From Ferrimonas balearica (GTDB lineage Bacteria; Pseudomonadota; Gammaproteobacteria; Enterobacterales; Shewanellaceae): a DNA stretch of 64,000 nt. Under the pieces are notes generated by a model. That model worked only from the letters and a program-made list of their open reading frames with translations, was not told where the DNA came from and did not search any database. Positions 1-8,837 of this stretch are shown piece after piece (position 1 is the first letter of the stretch; each line of letters begins with the position of its first letter). The position numbers and the translations under genes are program-made. The stretch is from NCBI RefSeq assembly GCF_019802055.1, contig NZ_JAHVHW010000007.1:1637403-1701402 (forward strand). Reading direction: 5' to 3'.

Positions 1-765
1 TACGGCATGAACAAAGAGATGGTGGCCTACTACCGCCCCACCTTTAAGGACATGACCAGCTCCAACAATGTTACCGCCACCGGTGACGGCATCCGCCTGG
101 CCAAAGAGATTGGCGCGTCCATGACTGACATCGACTGGGTCCAGGCCCACCCAACCATTGGCAAAGACAGCCGCATCCTGATCTCTGAAACCGTACGCGG
201 CGTGGGGGCCATCATGGTGAATGTTCACGGTGAACGCTTTATCAACGAGCTGACCACCCGTGACCGTGCCTCCGACGCCATCCTTAAGCAGGACGAGCAG
301 TACGCCTGGCTGGTGTTTGACGAGCAGCTGATCGAGAAGAAGCAGATGGTGCGCGGCTACGAGCACCTGGGCATGCTGAGCAAAGCCAACACCATTGAGG
401 AGCTGGCCAAGATCACCGGTATGGAATCCCTAGCCAAAACCGCTGAAGACTACAACCGCTACCAGGCTACCGGTAAAGATGAGGCCTTTGGCCGCAGCGA
501 CATGCCGCTGAACCTGAGCCAGCCTCCCTACTACGCGGTGAAAGTGGCGCCGGGCATCCACCACACTATGGGTGGCGTTGCGGTGGACACCAACTCCAAC
601 GTGCTGAACCTGCAAAGCTGGCCGATCCAGGGCCTGTACGCCGCCGGTGAGGTGACCGGTGGGGTGCACGGCTACAACCGCCTGGGCGGTAATGCCATCG
701 CCGACACCGTGGTATTCGGTCGTCGCGCCGGTGAGCACGCGGCCGAATACGCCACTAAGAAGTAA
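1..765 (+). CDS. Fumarate reductase-type flavoprotein (flavocytochrome c), C-terminal part
   Basis: This reading frame is open from the left edge, so only the last 254 residues are visible and the N-terminus (with any heme domain) is missing. The sequence closely follows the flavin domain of the Shewanella periplasmic fumarate reductase Fcc3 as I know it. It keeps the HPT segment near nt 148, the TTRDRASDA segment with the arginine that acts as proton donor (near nt 255), the GIHHTMGGV segment with the substrate-binding His, and the HGYNRLGGNAIADTVVFGRRAG FAD-binding end. The family reduces fumarate to succinate, or a related unsaturated acid such as urocanate, as a terminal electron acceptor in the periplasm. 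Paralogues differ in substrate, and the missing part prevents a choice, so no symbol is given. A hairpin terminator follows. Confidence 0.88.
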   Translation, partial: YGMNKEMVAYYRPTFKDMTSSNNVTATGDGIRLAKEIGASMTDIDWVQAHPTIGKDSRILISETVRGVGAIMVNVHGERFINELTTRDRASDAILKQDEQYAWLVFDEQLIEKKQMVRGYEHLGMLSKANTIEELAKITGMESLAKTAEDYNRYQATGKDEAFGRSDMPLNLSQPPYYAVKVAPGIHHTMGGVAVDTNSNVLNLQSWPIQGLYAAGEVTGGVHGYNRLGGNAIADTVVFGRRAGEHAAEYATKK

Positions 766-786
766 GTTCGGGTCCTCTCCCTCATC

Positions 787-828
787 ACACATCAGCGGGG
801 CCCTCGGGCTCCGCTGATGTGTTTCTGT
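787..828 (+). terminator. Terminator after the flavoprotein gene
   Basis: A perfect 12-bp inverted repeat (ACACATCAGCGG at 787-798 and its complement at 811-822) with a 12-nt loop lies 21 nt after the stop codon. The T-run after it is short (TTTCTG), so termination may be only moderate. Confidence 0.6.
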
Positions 829-893
829 GACGCGGTCCCGTCCATCGGGCCAGCCATCCCAGTACACTCGGGAGGCTTAAACAGGAACCGGAT

Positions 894-1781
894 ATGCGCA
901 TTACCCTGAAACAACTGGCGGTGTTCAAAGCGATCTGCGACAACCGCCAGCTCTCTAAGGCCGCCCGCCAACTCCACCTTTCGGTGCCTGCGGTCAGTAT
1001 GAATCTGAAGGAGCTGGAGAGTTCGCTCGAAGCCAAGCTGCTGGAGCGCACGCCCCACGGCCTGGTGCTGACCGATGCCGGCAACCTCGCACTGCAACAG
1101 GCCAACACCATACTGAAACAAACCCAGCAACTGGAAGGGTTGTTCAAGGACCGCTCTCGTGGCCTTGGAGGCAGCCTGAGTATCGGCGCCAATAAGACCT
1201 CGGGTAACTACGTGCTGTCGCGCAAGCTGCCCCGTTTCAAGACCCTCTACCCATCGGTTAATACTCGCCTCAAAATCGGCTCAAGTGCTGATGTTGAAGC
1301 GATGGTTGAGCGCAACGAACTGGATATGGCCTTCGTTGGACAGAAACCCAGAGATAAGGGCATCAGCTATCGCTGCTGGCGTCATGATCGACTTTGTATT
1401 GTGGCAGCGCCGGGCCACAAGCTGGCACACCGGGCCGCCACCCCTGCTGACCTGACGGCCGCCACCTGGATCCTTGACGAGGAAGACTCGGCCACCCGCA
1501 TTGAGTCGCTGAATCTGCTCAAATCTCTCGGGGTTTCGGTTCAGGATGAGATCATCATGAACACCATGGGCGCGATTAAACGTGCGGTTAGTACCGGTCT
1601 GGGCTTGAGTATCCTGCCCCTTCTGGCCGTGGACGCCGAACTGGAGCGCGGTGACCTGAAAGAGGTGGAAACCGGCGCCGTGCTTGAGCAGCGAGAACTT
1701 TACGTTATCTACAAAGCGGATCAGCTTACGCCTCTGATGGCCCGCTTCCTCAGTTGCTGCGGCCTGCAGGACTACGAATAA
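894..1781 (+). CDS. LysR-family transcriptional regulator
   Basis: This 295-residue protein has the normal length of the LysR family. Residues 1-60 form the winged helix-turn-helix (LKQLAVFKAICDNRQLSKAARQLHLSVPAVSMNLKELE). Residues 90-290 form the periplasmic-binding-protein-like effector domain starting at GGSLSIGANKT. The start is supported by an AGGAA box 8 nt upstream. It stands alone between the flavoprotein gene and the convergent dnaE2 gene. LysR proteins usually regulate a nearby or divergent gene, so the upstream flavoprotein is a possible target, but nothing in the sequence proves it. The effector is unknown. The effector domain resembles the CysL/YeiE-like branch only loosely. Confidence 0.88.
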   Translation: MRITLKQLAVFKAICDNRQLSKAARQLHLSVPAVSMNLKELESSLEAKLLERTPHGLVLTDAGNLALQQANTILKQTQQLEGLFKDRSRGLGGSLSIGANKTSGNYVLSRKLPRFKTLYPSVNTRLKIGSSADVEAMVERNELDMAFVGQKPRDKGISYRCWRHDRLCIVAAPGHKLAHRAATPADLTAATWILDEEDSATRIESLNLLKSLGVSVQDEIIMNTMGAIKRAVSTGLGLSILPLLAVDAELERGDLKEVETGAVLEQRELYVIYKADQLTPLMARFLSCCGLQDYE

Positions 1782-1871
1782 CGCGGGTTGCGTCAGGAAG
1801 CTTGCAGAAGCGTCTCGCCTGATAACGGTCAGACCGTTAACAAGCCACGCCACAATGCGCCAACGCACCCC

Positions 1872-1895
1872 AAAAAAAGGCCGCCTTTCGGCGGC
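1872..1895 (-). terminator. Terminator of the imuA-imuB-dnaE2 operon
   Basis: On the minus strand GCCGCCGAAAGGCGGC is followed by a run of T (the A-run at 1872-1878 on the plus strand). It lies about 150 nt past the dnaE2 stop. On the plus strand it has no T-run, so it serves the minus strand. Confidence 0.75.
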
Positions 1896-2044
1896 ACACA
1901 TCAGGCGAACAAGGAATAGAGGTGAAGCCAGTGTGCCGGGAGAGTTGGCTGGGCGAGGATAGAGGCTCAAGGCCCGACATCCTGGCTTCTTTCTGCTTTA
2001 CGGGTTGATGTCCGGGCGGGATCACCACAAAGAAGGTCTTTTTC

Positions 2045-5000
2045 TCAACGAAAATCCCGGGAACGCACCGCCAGTTTCTGGATCCGCTCCGACCAATCCT
2101 CCAGCCTGCCTGCAATCACATGGATCACCTCCCCCTCCCGCTCCAGGATGCCGTTGACCTTCAGCAAGCGCGCCGTCAGATAGGGCTGACGCTGAGCCCG
2201 TGCGGTGTCCGCCCACACCACCACATTGGCGTTGCCGGTTTCATCCTCCAGGGTGATAAAGGTCACCCCGGAGGCGGTACCCGGCCGCTGACGCCCCACC
2301 ACCAAGCCCGCCAGCTGCACCAGTTGCCCATGCCGGCAATTGAGCAGTTCCGCCGCGGTCAGACAGCGTGCTAACGCTCCCTGCTCCCGCAACAGGCTCA
2401 AGGGGTGGCGGCCGAGGCTCAGCCCCAACTGGTGATAATCCGCCAGAATCGACTCCGCCTCCTCCGGTGCCGTCAGGCTGACCTGGGTACCGGTTTCACA
2501 CTCCGCAAACAGCGGCAGTTGCTGCGCCTCCCCCGCCAGCAGCCAGCGCGCCTGATGCCGGTGGCCCGCCAGATCGGCCAGCGCATTGGCACTGGCGAGC
2601 GCTTCCAGCGCGCCCCGGTCAAGCCCGGCACTTTTCACCAACTGATGCACCGAGGTGAAGCCCGAGTCCGGCCGCGCCGCCAGCAGAGCCTCGGCAGCGC
2701 GACGACTCAACCCCTTCACCAGACGCAACCCCAGACGCAACGCCATCTCACCCTCAACCGCTTCCAGCTGGTGATCCCACTGGCTGTGGTTGACGGACAC
2801 CGGACGCACCACGCCACCATGGCGCTGCAGGTCCTGCACCAATTGGGACGGGGTATAAAACCCCATTGGCTGGCTGTTGAGCAGCGCGCAGGTAAACGCC
2901 ACCGGATAATGGTACTTCAGCCAGGCGGACGCGTAGGCGAGCAGAGCAAAACTGGCGGAGTGGGACTCCGGAAATCCGTACTCGCCAAAGCCGCGGATCT
3001 GGCGAAAAATCTGGTCCGCAAACTCGGCGCTGTAGCCCCGCTCCGCCATACCGCCCTTAAGCTTGCGCTCAAACTTTTCCAGCTCTCCATGGCGCTTCCA
3101 ACTGGCCATGGCCCGGCGCAGTTGATCCGCCTCACCACCGGAGAACCCGGCTGCCACCATCGCCAGTTTGATCACCTGCTCCTGGAAAATCGGCACCCCC
3201 AGGGTGCGCTCCAGTACCTCACGCACCGCTTCACTGGGGTAGCTGACCGGCTCAAGCCCATGTCGTCGCTTCAAATAGGGGTGCACCATGTCCCCCTGGA
3301 TAGGGCCGGGGCGGACAATAGCGATCTGCACCACCAGGTCGTAATAGCAGCGGGGCCGCAGTCGGGGCAGCATATTGCTCTGGGCCCGGGATTCGATCTG
3401 GAACACCCCGATGCTGTCCGCGTGGCACAGCATGTCGTACACCTCCGGCTCCTCCCAGACCACGTCGGAGAGTTGCATCGGGTGCTTCTGCCACTCCCCC
3501 ACCAGCGCGAGACAGCGACGAATGGCGCTGAGCATCCCCAACGCCAGGATGTCCACCTTGAGCAGCCCCAGGGCCTCCAGATCATCCTTGTCCCACTGGA
3601 TCACCGTGCGCTCCGCCATCGCCGCGTTTTCCACCGGTACCAGCTCCGACAGGGGGCCAGCGGAGATCACAAAGCCTCCCACGTGTTGAGACAGGTGACG
3701 GGGAAACCCCAGCAACTGTGCAACCAGCGTCAGCAGCAACTCGCCGCGACGGCCACTCAGCCCCAACGTCCGAAGCTGCTCCTGCCAGGGCCGGGTCGGG
3801 TCCCGCCTATCGACACCGCGGATCCAACGCTCAATCTGCCCCTCCTCAATCCCCAGCACCTTGCCCAGATCCCGCATGGCACTCTTAAAGCGATAGCTGA
3901 TCACCGTGGCCGCCAGCGCCGCCCGATCGCGGCCATATTTGCGGTAGATGTACTGGATCACCTCCTCCCGCCGCTGGTGCTCAAAATCCACATCGATGTC
4001 CGGCGGCTCATCCCGCTCCCGGGAGAGAAAGCGCTCAAACAGCAGGTTGACCTTGGTCGGGTCCACCTCGGTGATCCCCAGGCAATAGCAGACCACGGAG
4101 TTGGCCGCCGACCCCCGCCCCTGGTGCAGGATCCCTTCCGCTTTGGCGAACTGAACAATGTCGTAGATGGTGAGGAAGAAGTAGTGGTAACCCAGCTCAT
4201 CGATCAGGCTGAACTCCTGCTCCAGCTGCCGCCGAACCGGCTCCGGCAACGTGTCACCAAAGCGCTGCCGGGCGCCCTTCATGGTTTCCTGGCGCAGGTA
4301 CTCGCTGGCGCCCATCCCCTCCGGCACCAGTTCTGCCGGGTACTCATAACGCAACTCATCCAGGGAGAAGTGGCAGCGGCCCGCAATGGCCGTTGTAGTT
4401 TCCCGCCAGGCCGGGCGGTGACGCTGAGCCAATCTTTCCTGCGGCTTCAGGTAGGCTTCCGCATTCCCTGCCACCCGACCTCCGGCCTGCTCCAGCGCAC
4501 AGCCCAGGCGGATGCAGGTCAATGCGTCCAGCAGCGGCTGACGCGATTTTTCGTGCATCCGCACTGGATCCGCCGCCACCAGGGGCCGACCCAGTTGCTC
4601 ACCCAGCTGTTGTTGCGCCAACAGCCACTCCCCCTCCCCGCCGCGCAGCAATCGCTCCGCCATCAGGTAGAGTCGATCCGGGAACCGCTCCGCCAGCCAG
4701 GCCCCCCGCTCCTGCGCTTGCTCCGGCACGGGGGGAGACCACAACAGCAAACAATTCGGCTGACCAAGATCCTCCCAGTTCAGTCTGTACTGCCCCTTTT
4801 CACTGCGACGCCGGGCGGTGCTGATCAGGGCCGATAGTTCGCCATAGCCGATGCGGTTCATCGCCAACAGCACCAGACGGTGCTCCGCCAGCACAAATTC
4901 GCTGCCCACAATCAGTTTTAGCCCCTGCGCTTTGGCCGCCATATGCGCCTTTACCACGCCAGCCAGGGAGCACTCATCGGTCAGCGCCAGGGCCCGATAG

Positions 5001-5095
5001 CCCAGTGCTGCCGCCTGCTCCACCAACTCTTCTGGATGAGACGCCCCCTGCAGAAAGCTGAAGTTGCTGAATGAGCGAAGCTGGGCAAATCCCAT
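2045..5095 (-). CDS. dnaE2: Error-prone DNA polymerase DnaE2 (ImuC)
   Basis: This is a 1016-residue C-family DNA polymerase alpha subunit of the error-prone DnaE2/ImuC type, shorter than replicative DnaE (about 1160). An N-terminal PHP domain (FAQLRSFSNFSFLQGASHPEEL, residues 2-23 onward) is followed by the Pol III core with the catalytic PDIDVDF motif near residue 365. A helix-hairpin-helix region and an OB-fold come near the C-terminus. The chosen ATG (5095) begins MGFAQLRSF, where family members start, and sits 2 nt after the imuB stop. An upstream in-frame ATG at 5146 would lie within imuB. With ImuA and ImuB it carries out SOS-induced translesion synthesis and mutagenesis. Regulation is inferred from the LexA box ahead of imuA. 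Confidence 0.95.
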   Translation of the reverse strand: MGFAQLRSFSNFSFLQGASHPEELVEQAAALGYRALALTDECSLAGVVKAHMAAKAQGLKLIVGSEFVLAEHRLVLLAMNRIGYGELSALISTARRRSEKGQYRLNWEDLGQPNCLLLWSPPVPEQAQERGAWLAERFPDRLYLMAERLLRGGEGEWLLAQQQLGEQLGRPLVAADPVRMHEKSRQPLLDALTCIRLGCALEQAGGRVAGNAEAYLKPQERLAQRHRPAWRETTTAIAGRCHFSLDELRYEYPAELVPEGMGASEYLRQETMKGARQRFGDTLPEPVRRQLEQEFSLIDELGYHYFFLTIYDIVQFAKAEGILHQGRGSAANSVVCYCLGITEVDPTKVNLLFERFLSRERDEPPDIDVDFEHQRREEVIQYIYRKYGRDRAALAATVISYRFKSAMRDLGKVLGIEEGQIERWIRGVDRRDPTRPWQEQLRTLGLSGRRGELLLTLVAQLLGFPRHLSQHVGGFVISAGPLSELVPVENAAMAERTVIQWDKDDLEALGLLKVDILALGMLSAIRRCLALVGEWQKHPMQLSDVVWEEPEVYDMLCHADSIGVFQIESRAQSNMLPRLRPRCYYDLVVQIAIVRPGPIQGDMVHPYLKRRHGLEPVSYPSEAVREVLERTLGVPIFQEQVIKLAMVAAGFSGGEADQLRRAMASWKRHGELEKFERKLKGGMAERGYSAEFADQIFRQIRGFGEYGFPESHSASFALLAYASAWLKYHYPVAFTCALLNSQPMGFYTPSQLVQDLQRHGGVVRPVSVNHSQWDHQLEAVEGEMALRLGLRLVKGLSRRAAEALLAARPDSGFTSVHQLVKSAGLDRGALEALASANALADLAGHRHQARWLLAGEAQQLPLFAECETGTQVSLTAPEEAESILADYHQLGLSLGRHPLSLLREQGALARCLTAAELLNCRHGQLVQLAGLVVGRQRPGTASGVTFITLEDETGNANVVVWADTARAQRQPYLTARLLKVNGILEREGEVIHVIAGRLEDWSERIQKLAVRSRDFR

Positions 5096-5097
5096 GA

Positions 5098-6477
5098 TCA
5101 AAACCACCCGTGCACAAACCAGCCCCGGCCATCCCGGAACAGCCACATACGCCGTCCCGCACCGTCTTCCGCCACGAAGTAATCACGCGCTACAGGGTGC
5201 TCATCCCACCAGCCGGTTTCGATCCGCTCCGGGCCGCTCACCAGCGTCAAACCGGCGCGCGCCACCGGCACCGGCTCCGGCAGCAGCCAGGGGGGCCGTT
5301 CGGGGAGGTCGTCCTGCCCCTTTCCCTGCCCCGGCAAGCAGCGGCGCTGGGCCAGCTCCGGGCGACCCTCAGCCACGGTTTGCAGGCTGTAGATCCGCTC
5401 AGAGCCCAGACGAGCCTGAAGCTGGGCCAGCAGATCCCGTGCCGCCCGGTCAGGACGCGAGCCCGCCAGCAGGGTTCCGCCCTCCAGTTCCAGTGGCAAC
5501 AGAGTGGGTGCCGACAGCTCCAGAGCCATCACCGGCTCATACAGCACCAGCCGCTCCAGTTGCAGCTGGCACAGGGTCATCCACACCTCCGCCCGGTGCT
5601 CCGGGCCAGCAGGGCGCAGTATCAGTTCGGTGGCAGGCCGGTGGCGATGGCGCAGACTCAGCTGCAGATGGGTGGCGGCCAGTTGACGACGGCGCAGCAC
5701 CTCCGCCAGTTCCAGAAAGAGTCGATTCAGTGGGAAGCGCAGCACCGCCACGGTTTCGATCTCCTCCATCATCTCCAGCCGTCGCTGGTAATGCTCCGGC
5801 GGCACAAAATGGGAGCGGGGGTCGGGACGCTCCCCCAGCAGCCGCTCCAGATAGAGCAGCAACTCCGCCCCGAAGCGCTGTCCCAGCTCCGCCCGAGGCA
5901 GTGCCAGCAGGGCCTTCCCCTCACGCACTCCCATCCCCGCCAGACGCGGCTCTGCCTCACCGGGCAGTGCCCAGGCGCTCAGTGGCAATGGCCCCAGCGC
6001 CTCGCGGACGGGGCGGGGCTTCGGCTCATGCTGTCCCGCCTGAGCCAGCAACGCGGCCGCCAGCGGGGTTTCCGACAATGCCCAGCGGGCGGGGAGCTGC
6101 AACGCTGCCAACCCCTGCTCCAATGCGGCTATCCAGGCAGGTAAACCGCCAAACAGGCGCAACATTGAGCGCACCTCCAGCACCAGGGTATGGGGTGGAA
6201 ACAGCATGACCTGTCCACTGAGGCCATAAGCCCATTGGGCCATCGCCTCCAGCATGGGGGTTTCATCAGGCATGGGGTAACACAGCAGGCTGTCACACAG
6301 GGCGGTGGCCGTCGCCAGGCGCTGGCCAGAGACCACACCCGCGCTTCCGGCGGCCTCGTTGCACTGCCGAATCATCAGGGGATGGCCGTCGATCAGTGCC
6401 ATCGGACGCATGCTGTCCGAGACGCCCCGGGCCAGGTGATGCAGTGCCAGGTCCGGGAAGTGGATGCCCGCCAGCAT
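5098..6477 (-). CDS. imuB: ImuB, inactive Y-family polymerase-like protein
   Basis: This 459-residue protein occupies the ImuB position between imuA and dnaE2. It has the Y-family fold but starts LAGIHFPDLALHHLARG, where an active Pol IV/V would carry the catalytic Asp of a DMDAFFA-type motif, so the metal-binding acidic residues are absent, as in the ImuB family. ImuB acts as the hub that links ImuA, ImuC and the beta clamp at lesions. The start ATG at 6477 overlaps the imuA stop codon (TGATG), implying translational coupling. An in-frame GTG at 6480 is the only close alternative. An imuB-dnaE2 gap of 2 nt completes a tight three-gene operon. Confidence 0.9.
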   Translation of the reverse strand: MLAGIHFPDLALHHLARGVSDSMRPMALIDGHPLMIRQCNEAAGSAGVVSGQRLATATALCDSLLCYPMPDETPMLEAMAQWAYGLSGQVMLFPPHTLVLEVRSMLRLFGGLPAWIAALEQGLAALQLPARWALSETPLAAALLAQAGQHEPKPRPVREALGPLPLSAWALPGEAEPRLAGMGVREGKALLALPRAELGQRFGAELLLYLERLLGERPDPRSHFVPPEHYQRRLEMMEEIETVAVLRFPLNRLFLELAEVLRRRQLAATHLQLSLRHRHRPATELILRPAGPEHRAEVWMTLCQLQLERLVLYEPVMALELSAPTLLPLELEGGTLLAGSRPDRAARDLLAQLQARLGSERIYSLQTVAEGRPELAQRRCLPGQGKGQDDLPERPPWLLPEPVPVARAGLTLVSGPERIETGWWDEHPVARDYFVAEDGAGRRMWLFRDGRGWFVHGWF

Positions 6478-7139
6478 CACCAGGGCCCCTGCACCAACAC
6501 CGGCGTGTTCAGGGCAGAGGATGGCCCCTCTTCCCTGAAGGGCAACAGAAAGGGGGCTCTGGGCCAGCCACCCCGCTGCTTCAGCAGGGTGACGCGGATC
6601 CCGCCGGAAGCGTGGGCCCACTGCAGGCGCAGAGGCACCGGGTGGGGCTGCTCCGCCAGCACCTCAGGCAGATGCAGCATCAACAGACAGCGGCCCCGCT
6701 CCGCCGCCAGCTGCAAACGGCGTACCTGCGCCACGGTCGGGGCAGAGAGCCAGGCCAGGACCAGACCACAGCGCCCACTGTTCAGCGCCTGCTCCAGTGC
6801 CCACAGACGCTCCTGTTCACAAGGGGTTTCCACACAGACGAAGCGACTCAGATCCACGCCCAACTGCTGCAGCCCCGGTCCATAAGGCAACAAGGGCGGT
6901 GCAACACAGAGCAGCCAGCGGGATTGTTCAGCCTGACTCAAGAGAGGCTGCAACAGAGGAGAGAGTCCGATCGCTTCACCCAACAACTCCACCACCCCAT
7001 GCTGAGGCCACCCCCCCTGCGCCAGATGCTGATCCAACCGGGCAAACCCCGTTGGGATCCCCCCTTCACGGAGCGCATTCTGACTGGCCAGCCAGATGTC
7101 GTTTCGAGTAAGTAAATGAGAAACCGACGCTTCCATCAT
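6477..7139 (-). CDS. imuA: ImuA, RecA-like/SulA-like mutagenesis accessory protein
   Basis: This 220-residue protein is the first gene of the SOS mutasome operon. It resembles the RecA-fold ImuA (also annotated SulA-like or translesion synthesis-associated protein), with IPTGFARLDQHLAQGGWPQHGVVELLG near the N-terminus matching the RecA family segment before the Walker A. The loop here is LGEAIGLS rather than a consensus P-loop, so ATP binding is doubtful. The start at 7139 (MMEASVSHLLTRN) is preferred because longer starts would run through the LexA box. ImuA supports ImuB and ImuC in lesion bypass. The gene ends on the imuB start codon. Confidence 0.85.
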   Translation of the reverse strand: MMEASVSHLLTRNDIWLASQNALREGGIPTGFARLDQHLAQGGWPQHGVVELLGEAIGLSPLLQPLLSQAEQSRWLLCVAPPLLPYGPGLQQLGVDLSRFVCVETPCEQERLWALEQALNSGRCGLVLAWLSAPTVAQVRRLQLAAERGRCLLMLHLPEVLAEQPHPVPLRLQWAHASGGIRVTLLKQRGGWPRAPFLLPFREEGPSSALNTPVLVQGPW

Positions 7140-7151
7140 GTCCAAAACAAT

Positions 7152-7171
7152 TACTGTATAGATATACAGTA
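7152..7171 (-). promoter_or_regulatory. LexA (SOS) box of imuA-imuB-dnaE2
   Basis: TACTGTATAGATATACAGTA matches the gammaproteobacterial LexA consensus CTGT-N8-ACAG exactly (CTGT at 7154-7157, ACAG at 7166-7169) and is almost fully palindromic. It lies 13 nt upstream of the imuA start, so it covers the likely promoter. Repression by LexA and induction by DNA damage are inferred. It also lies 180 nt before the divergent acetyltransferase start. Confidence 0.93.
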
Positions 7172-7352
7172 ATTTTAGTGTTCCGGTGAATGAGCGCAAG
7201 TAAAATAGAAGGCATAGAGGGTGAAGATACGCACACTTCACGATGTGCCTGCTATGCTGACAACTCGGAAATTCGCTGTAACAAGAGCAAATAACCGGCC
7301 CGTTCCAGCCGCCGAGACTGGCGTCAAACTGAGGAACCTTGCGGAATTCACT

Positions 7353-7943
7353 ATGCCGATAAGCAGTTACGTGACATTCAAGCAGTACTTAGAGCAAGAC
7401 AGGGTTCGCTCCAAGCGCTCCCCGGGTGCAACCAAGTATTTTTTTGATGCAATCTGGCAATTTACTGTGCTGCTGCGTCTTTGCGAATGGTTGTACAACA
7501 GCAAACACCGGACCGGTTACCTGCTGCTCTGCCCTTTGTTTCGCTGGCGCTCAAGAACCCTGGGTTTCACCATTCCCATCAACACCTTTGGCCCCGGGCT
7601 TTATATCCCCCACTACGGCACCATCGTCATCAATACCCGGGCCCGCATCGGGCGTAACTGCACCATCCATACCGATGTCTGCATTGGCCGCCACCCCGAC
7701 AGCAAGGAGCGCGTCCCCACACTGGGAGACAACATCTACATCGGTCCCGGCGTGAAGATCTACGACACCATCACCATCGCCAGTGGCGCCACCATCGGCG
7801 CCAATGCGGTCGTAAATCGGTCGTTTAATGAGGAAAACTGTGTATTGGCGGGGGTGCCAGCCAGAATGCTGGTCAAAAAAAGTGGGGCCTCCCAGGCCCC
7901 ACCTTTGCACTTAGCGTCCTTCTCCTCGCCGCCCGACCATTAA
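7353..7943 (+). CDS. Serine acetyltransferase-like hexapeptide-repeat O-acetyltransferase
   Basis: This protein of about 196 residues has the left-handed beta-helix hexapeptide repeats of the CysE/LbH family (FGPGLYIPHYGTIVINTRARIG, then CTIHTDVCIGRHPD and VPTLGDNIYIGPGVKIYDTITI). The His in IPHYG sits where the catalytic His of this family is found. It is shorter than CysE and has the N-terminal helical segment seen in polysaccharide-associated acetyltransferases, so the acceptor is probably a sugar or serine-like hydroxyl. No glycan genes surround it. The start at MPISSYVTFKQYL is a judgement: an upstream ATG at 7221 exists but the added residues look non-coding. The C-terminal 20 residues (SGASQAPPLHL...) are encoded by the terminator of the convergent fghA gene, and the two stop codons overlap by 4 bp. 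Confidence 0.78.
   Translation: MPISSYVTFKQYLEQDRVRSKRSPGATKYFFDAIWQFTVLLRLCEWLYNSKHRTGYLLLCPLFRWRSRTLGFTIPINTFGPGLYIPHYGTIVINTRARIGRNCTIHTDVCIGRHPDSKERVPTLGDNIYIGPGVKIYDTITIASGATIGANAVVNRSFNEENCVLAGVPARMLVKKSGASQAPPLHLASFSSPPDH
7875..7902 (-). terminator. Terminator of fghA, inside the convergent coding end
   Basis: GTGGGGCCT at 7882-7890 pairs with AGGCCCCAC at 7894-7902 (3-nt loop). On the minus strand the stem is followed by seven T (A-run 7875-7881). It lies within the last codons of the acetyltransferase gene. Confidence 0.8.
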
Positions 7944-8773
7944 GCCCCCAGTGCCTGAGCGTGGAAGCGCAGGTGGTCGTCAATAAAGGTGGCAATAAAG
8001 TAGTAGCTGTGGTCGTAGCCGGGATGCATCCGCAGGGTCAGGGGGTGATCCACCGCTTCGCAGGCGGCCCGAAACGCTTCCGGCATCAACTGCTCTGACA
8101 GGAACGGGTCCTTGCTGCCCTGATCGATCAGGATCGGCAAACGCTCCTCGGCGCTGGCCACCAGCAGGGTGGCATCATAATCCCGCCAACTCGCCTCATC
8201 CGGCCCCAGATAACCGGCAAAGGCTTTTCGCCCCCAAGGCGCCTGGGTGGGGTGGCAAATGGGAGAGAACGCCGAGACCGACGCGTACACACCCGGGTTA
8301 CGCAACGCCGCCACCAGGGCCCCATGCCCCCCCATGGAGTGACCACAGATGCTCTTATCCGCCCGAACCGGCAGGTTGATCTCCACCAGCGACGGCAACT
8401 CATCGGTCACGTACTCGTACATCCGATAGTGATCCGCCCAGGGTGGCTCAGTTGCATCCACATAGAAGCCTGCGCCAGAGCCGAAGTCATCATCGTCATG
8501 CTCTCCAGGCAGCGTCAGCCCCCGGGGGCTGGTGTCGGGACAGACGATGGCCAGGCCCAGTTGTGCCGCCAGACGAAACGCCCCGGCTTTCTGGCAAAAG
8601 TTCTCGTCGGTACAGGTGAGACCCGACAGCCAGTAGAGTACCGGCACCCGGGCCGCCATCACCTGGGGAGGCAGAAACACCGCAAACACCATCTCGGTTG
8701 AGGTGGCCTCACTGTGATGGCGATAACGACGCAACCAGCCATCAAACACTTCGGTCTGGGATAACAGTTCCAT
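7940..8773 (-). CDS. fghA: S-formylglutathione hydrolase
   Basis: This 277-residue esterase D family protein hydrolyses S-formylglutathione to formate and glutathione, the last step of glutathione-dependent formaldehyde detoxification, in the cytoplasm. The nucleophile is Ser146 in CGHSMGGHG. The acid and base lie in DQGSKDPFL and PGYDHSYYF. The GLTCTDENF segment (about 51-59) is the family's conserved oxyanion-region motif. Of two adjacent ATGs, the second (8773) is preferred because AAGGAG lies 5 nt upstream of it but only 2 nt from the first. The usual partner, glutathione-dependent formaldehyde dehydrogenase (frmA), is not adjacent. Confidence 0.93.
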   Translation of the reverse strand: MELLSQTEVFDGWLRRYRHHSEATSTEMVFAVFLPPQVMAARVPVLYWLSGLTCTDENFCQKAGAFRLAAQLGLAIVCPDTSPRGLTLPGEHDDDDFGSGAGFYVDATEPPWADHYRMYEYVTDELPSLVEINLPVRADKSICGHSMGGHGALVAALRNPGVYASVSAFSPICHPTQAPWGRKAFAGYLGPDEASWRDYDATLLVASAEERLPILIDQGSKDPFLSEQLMPEAFRAACEAVDHPLTLRMHPGYDHSYYFIATFIDDHLRFHAQALGA

Positions 8774-8837
8774 CATCGCTCCTTGGTTGGGTTCGCTGCG
8801 GTGGTCGTCGCAGTATAGGTGCGGATGCGGTCAGGCG

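Noticed and set aside
2405-4837. 810-codon plus-strand open frame opposite dnaE2
   Set aside because: It is the antisense shadow of a GC-rich polymerase gene; its translation is rich in Gln, His, Pro and Arg and has no domain, while the minus-strand frame is a clear DnaE2.
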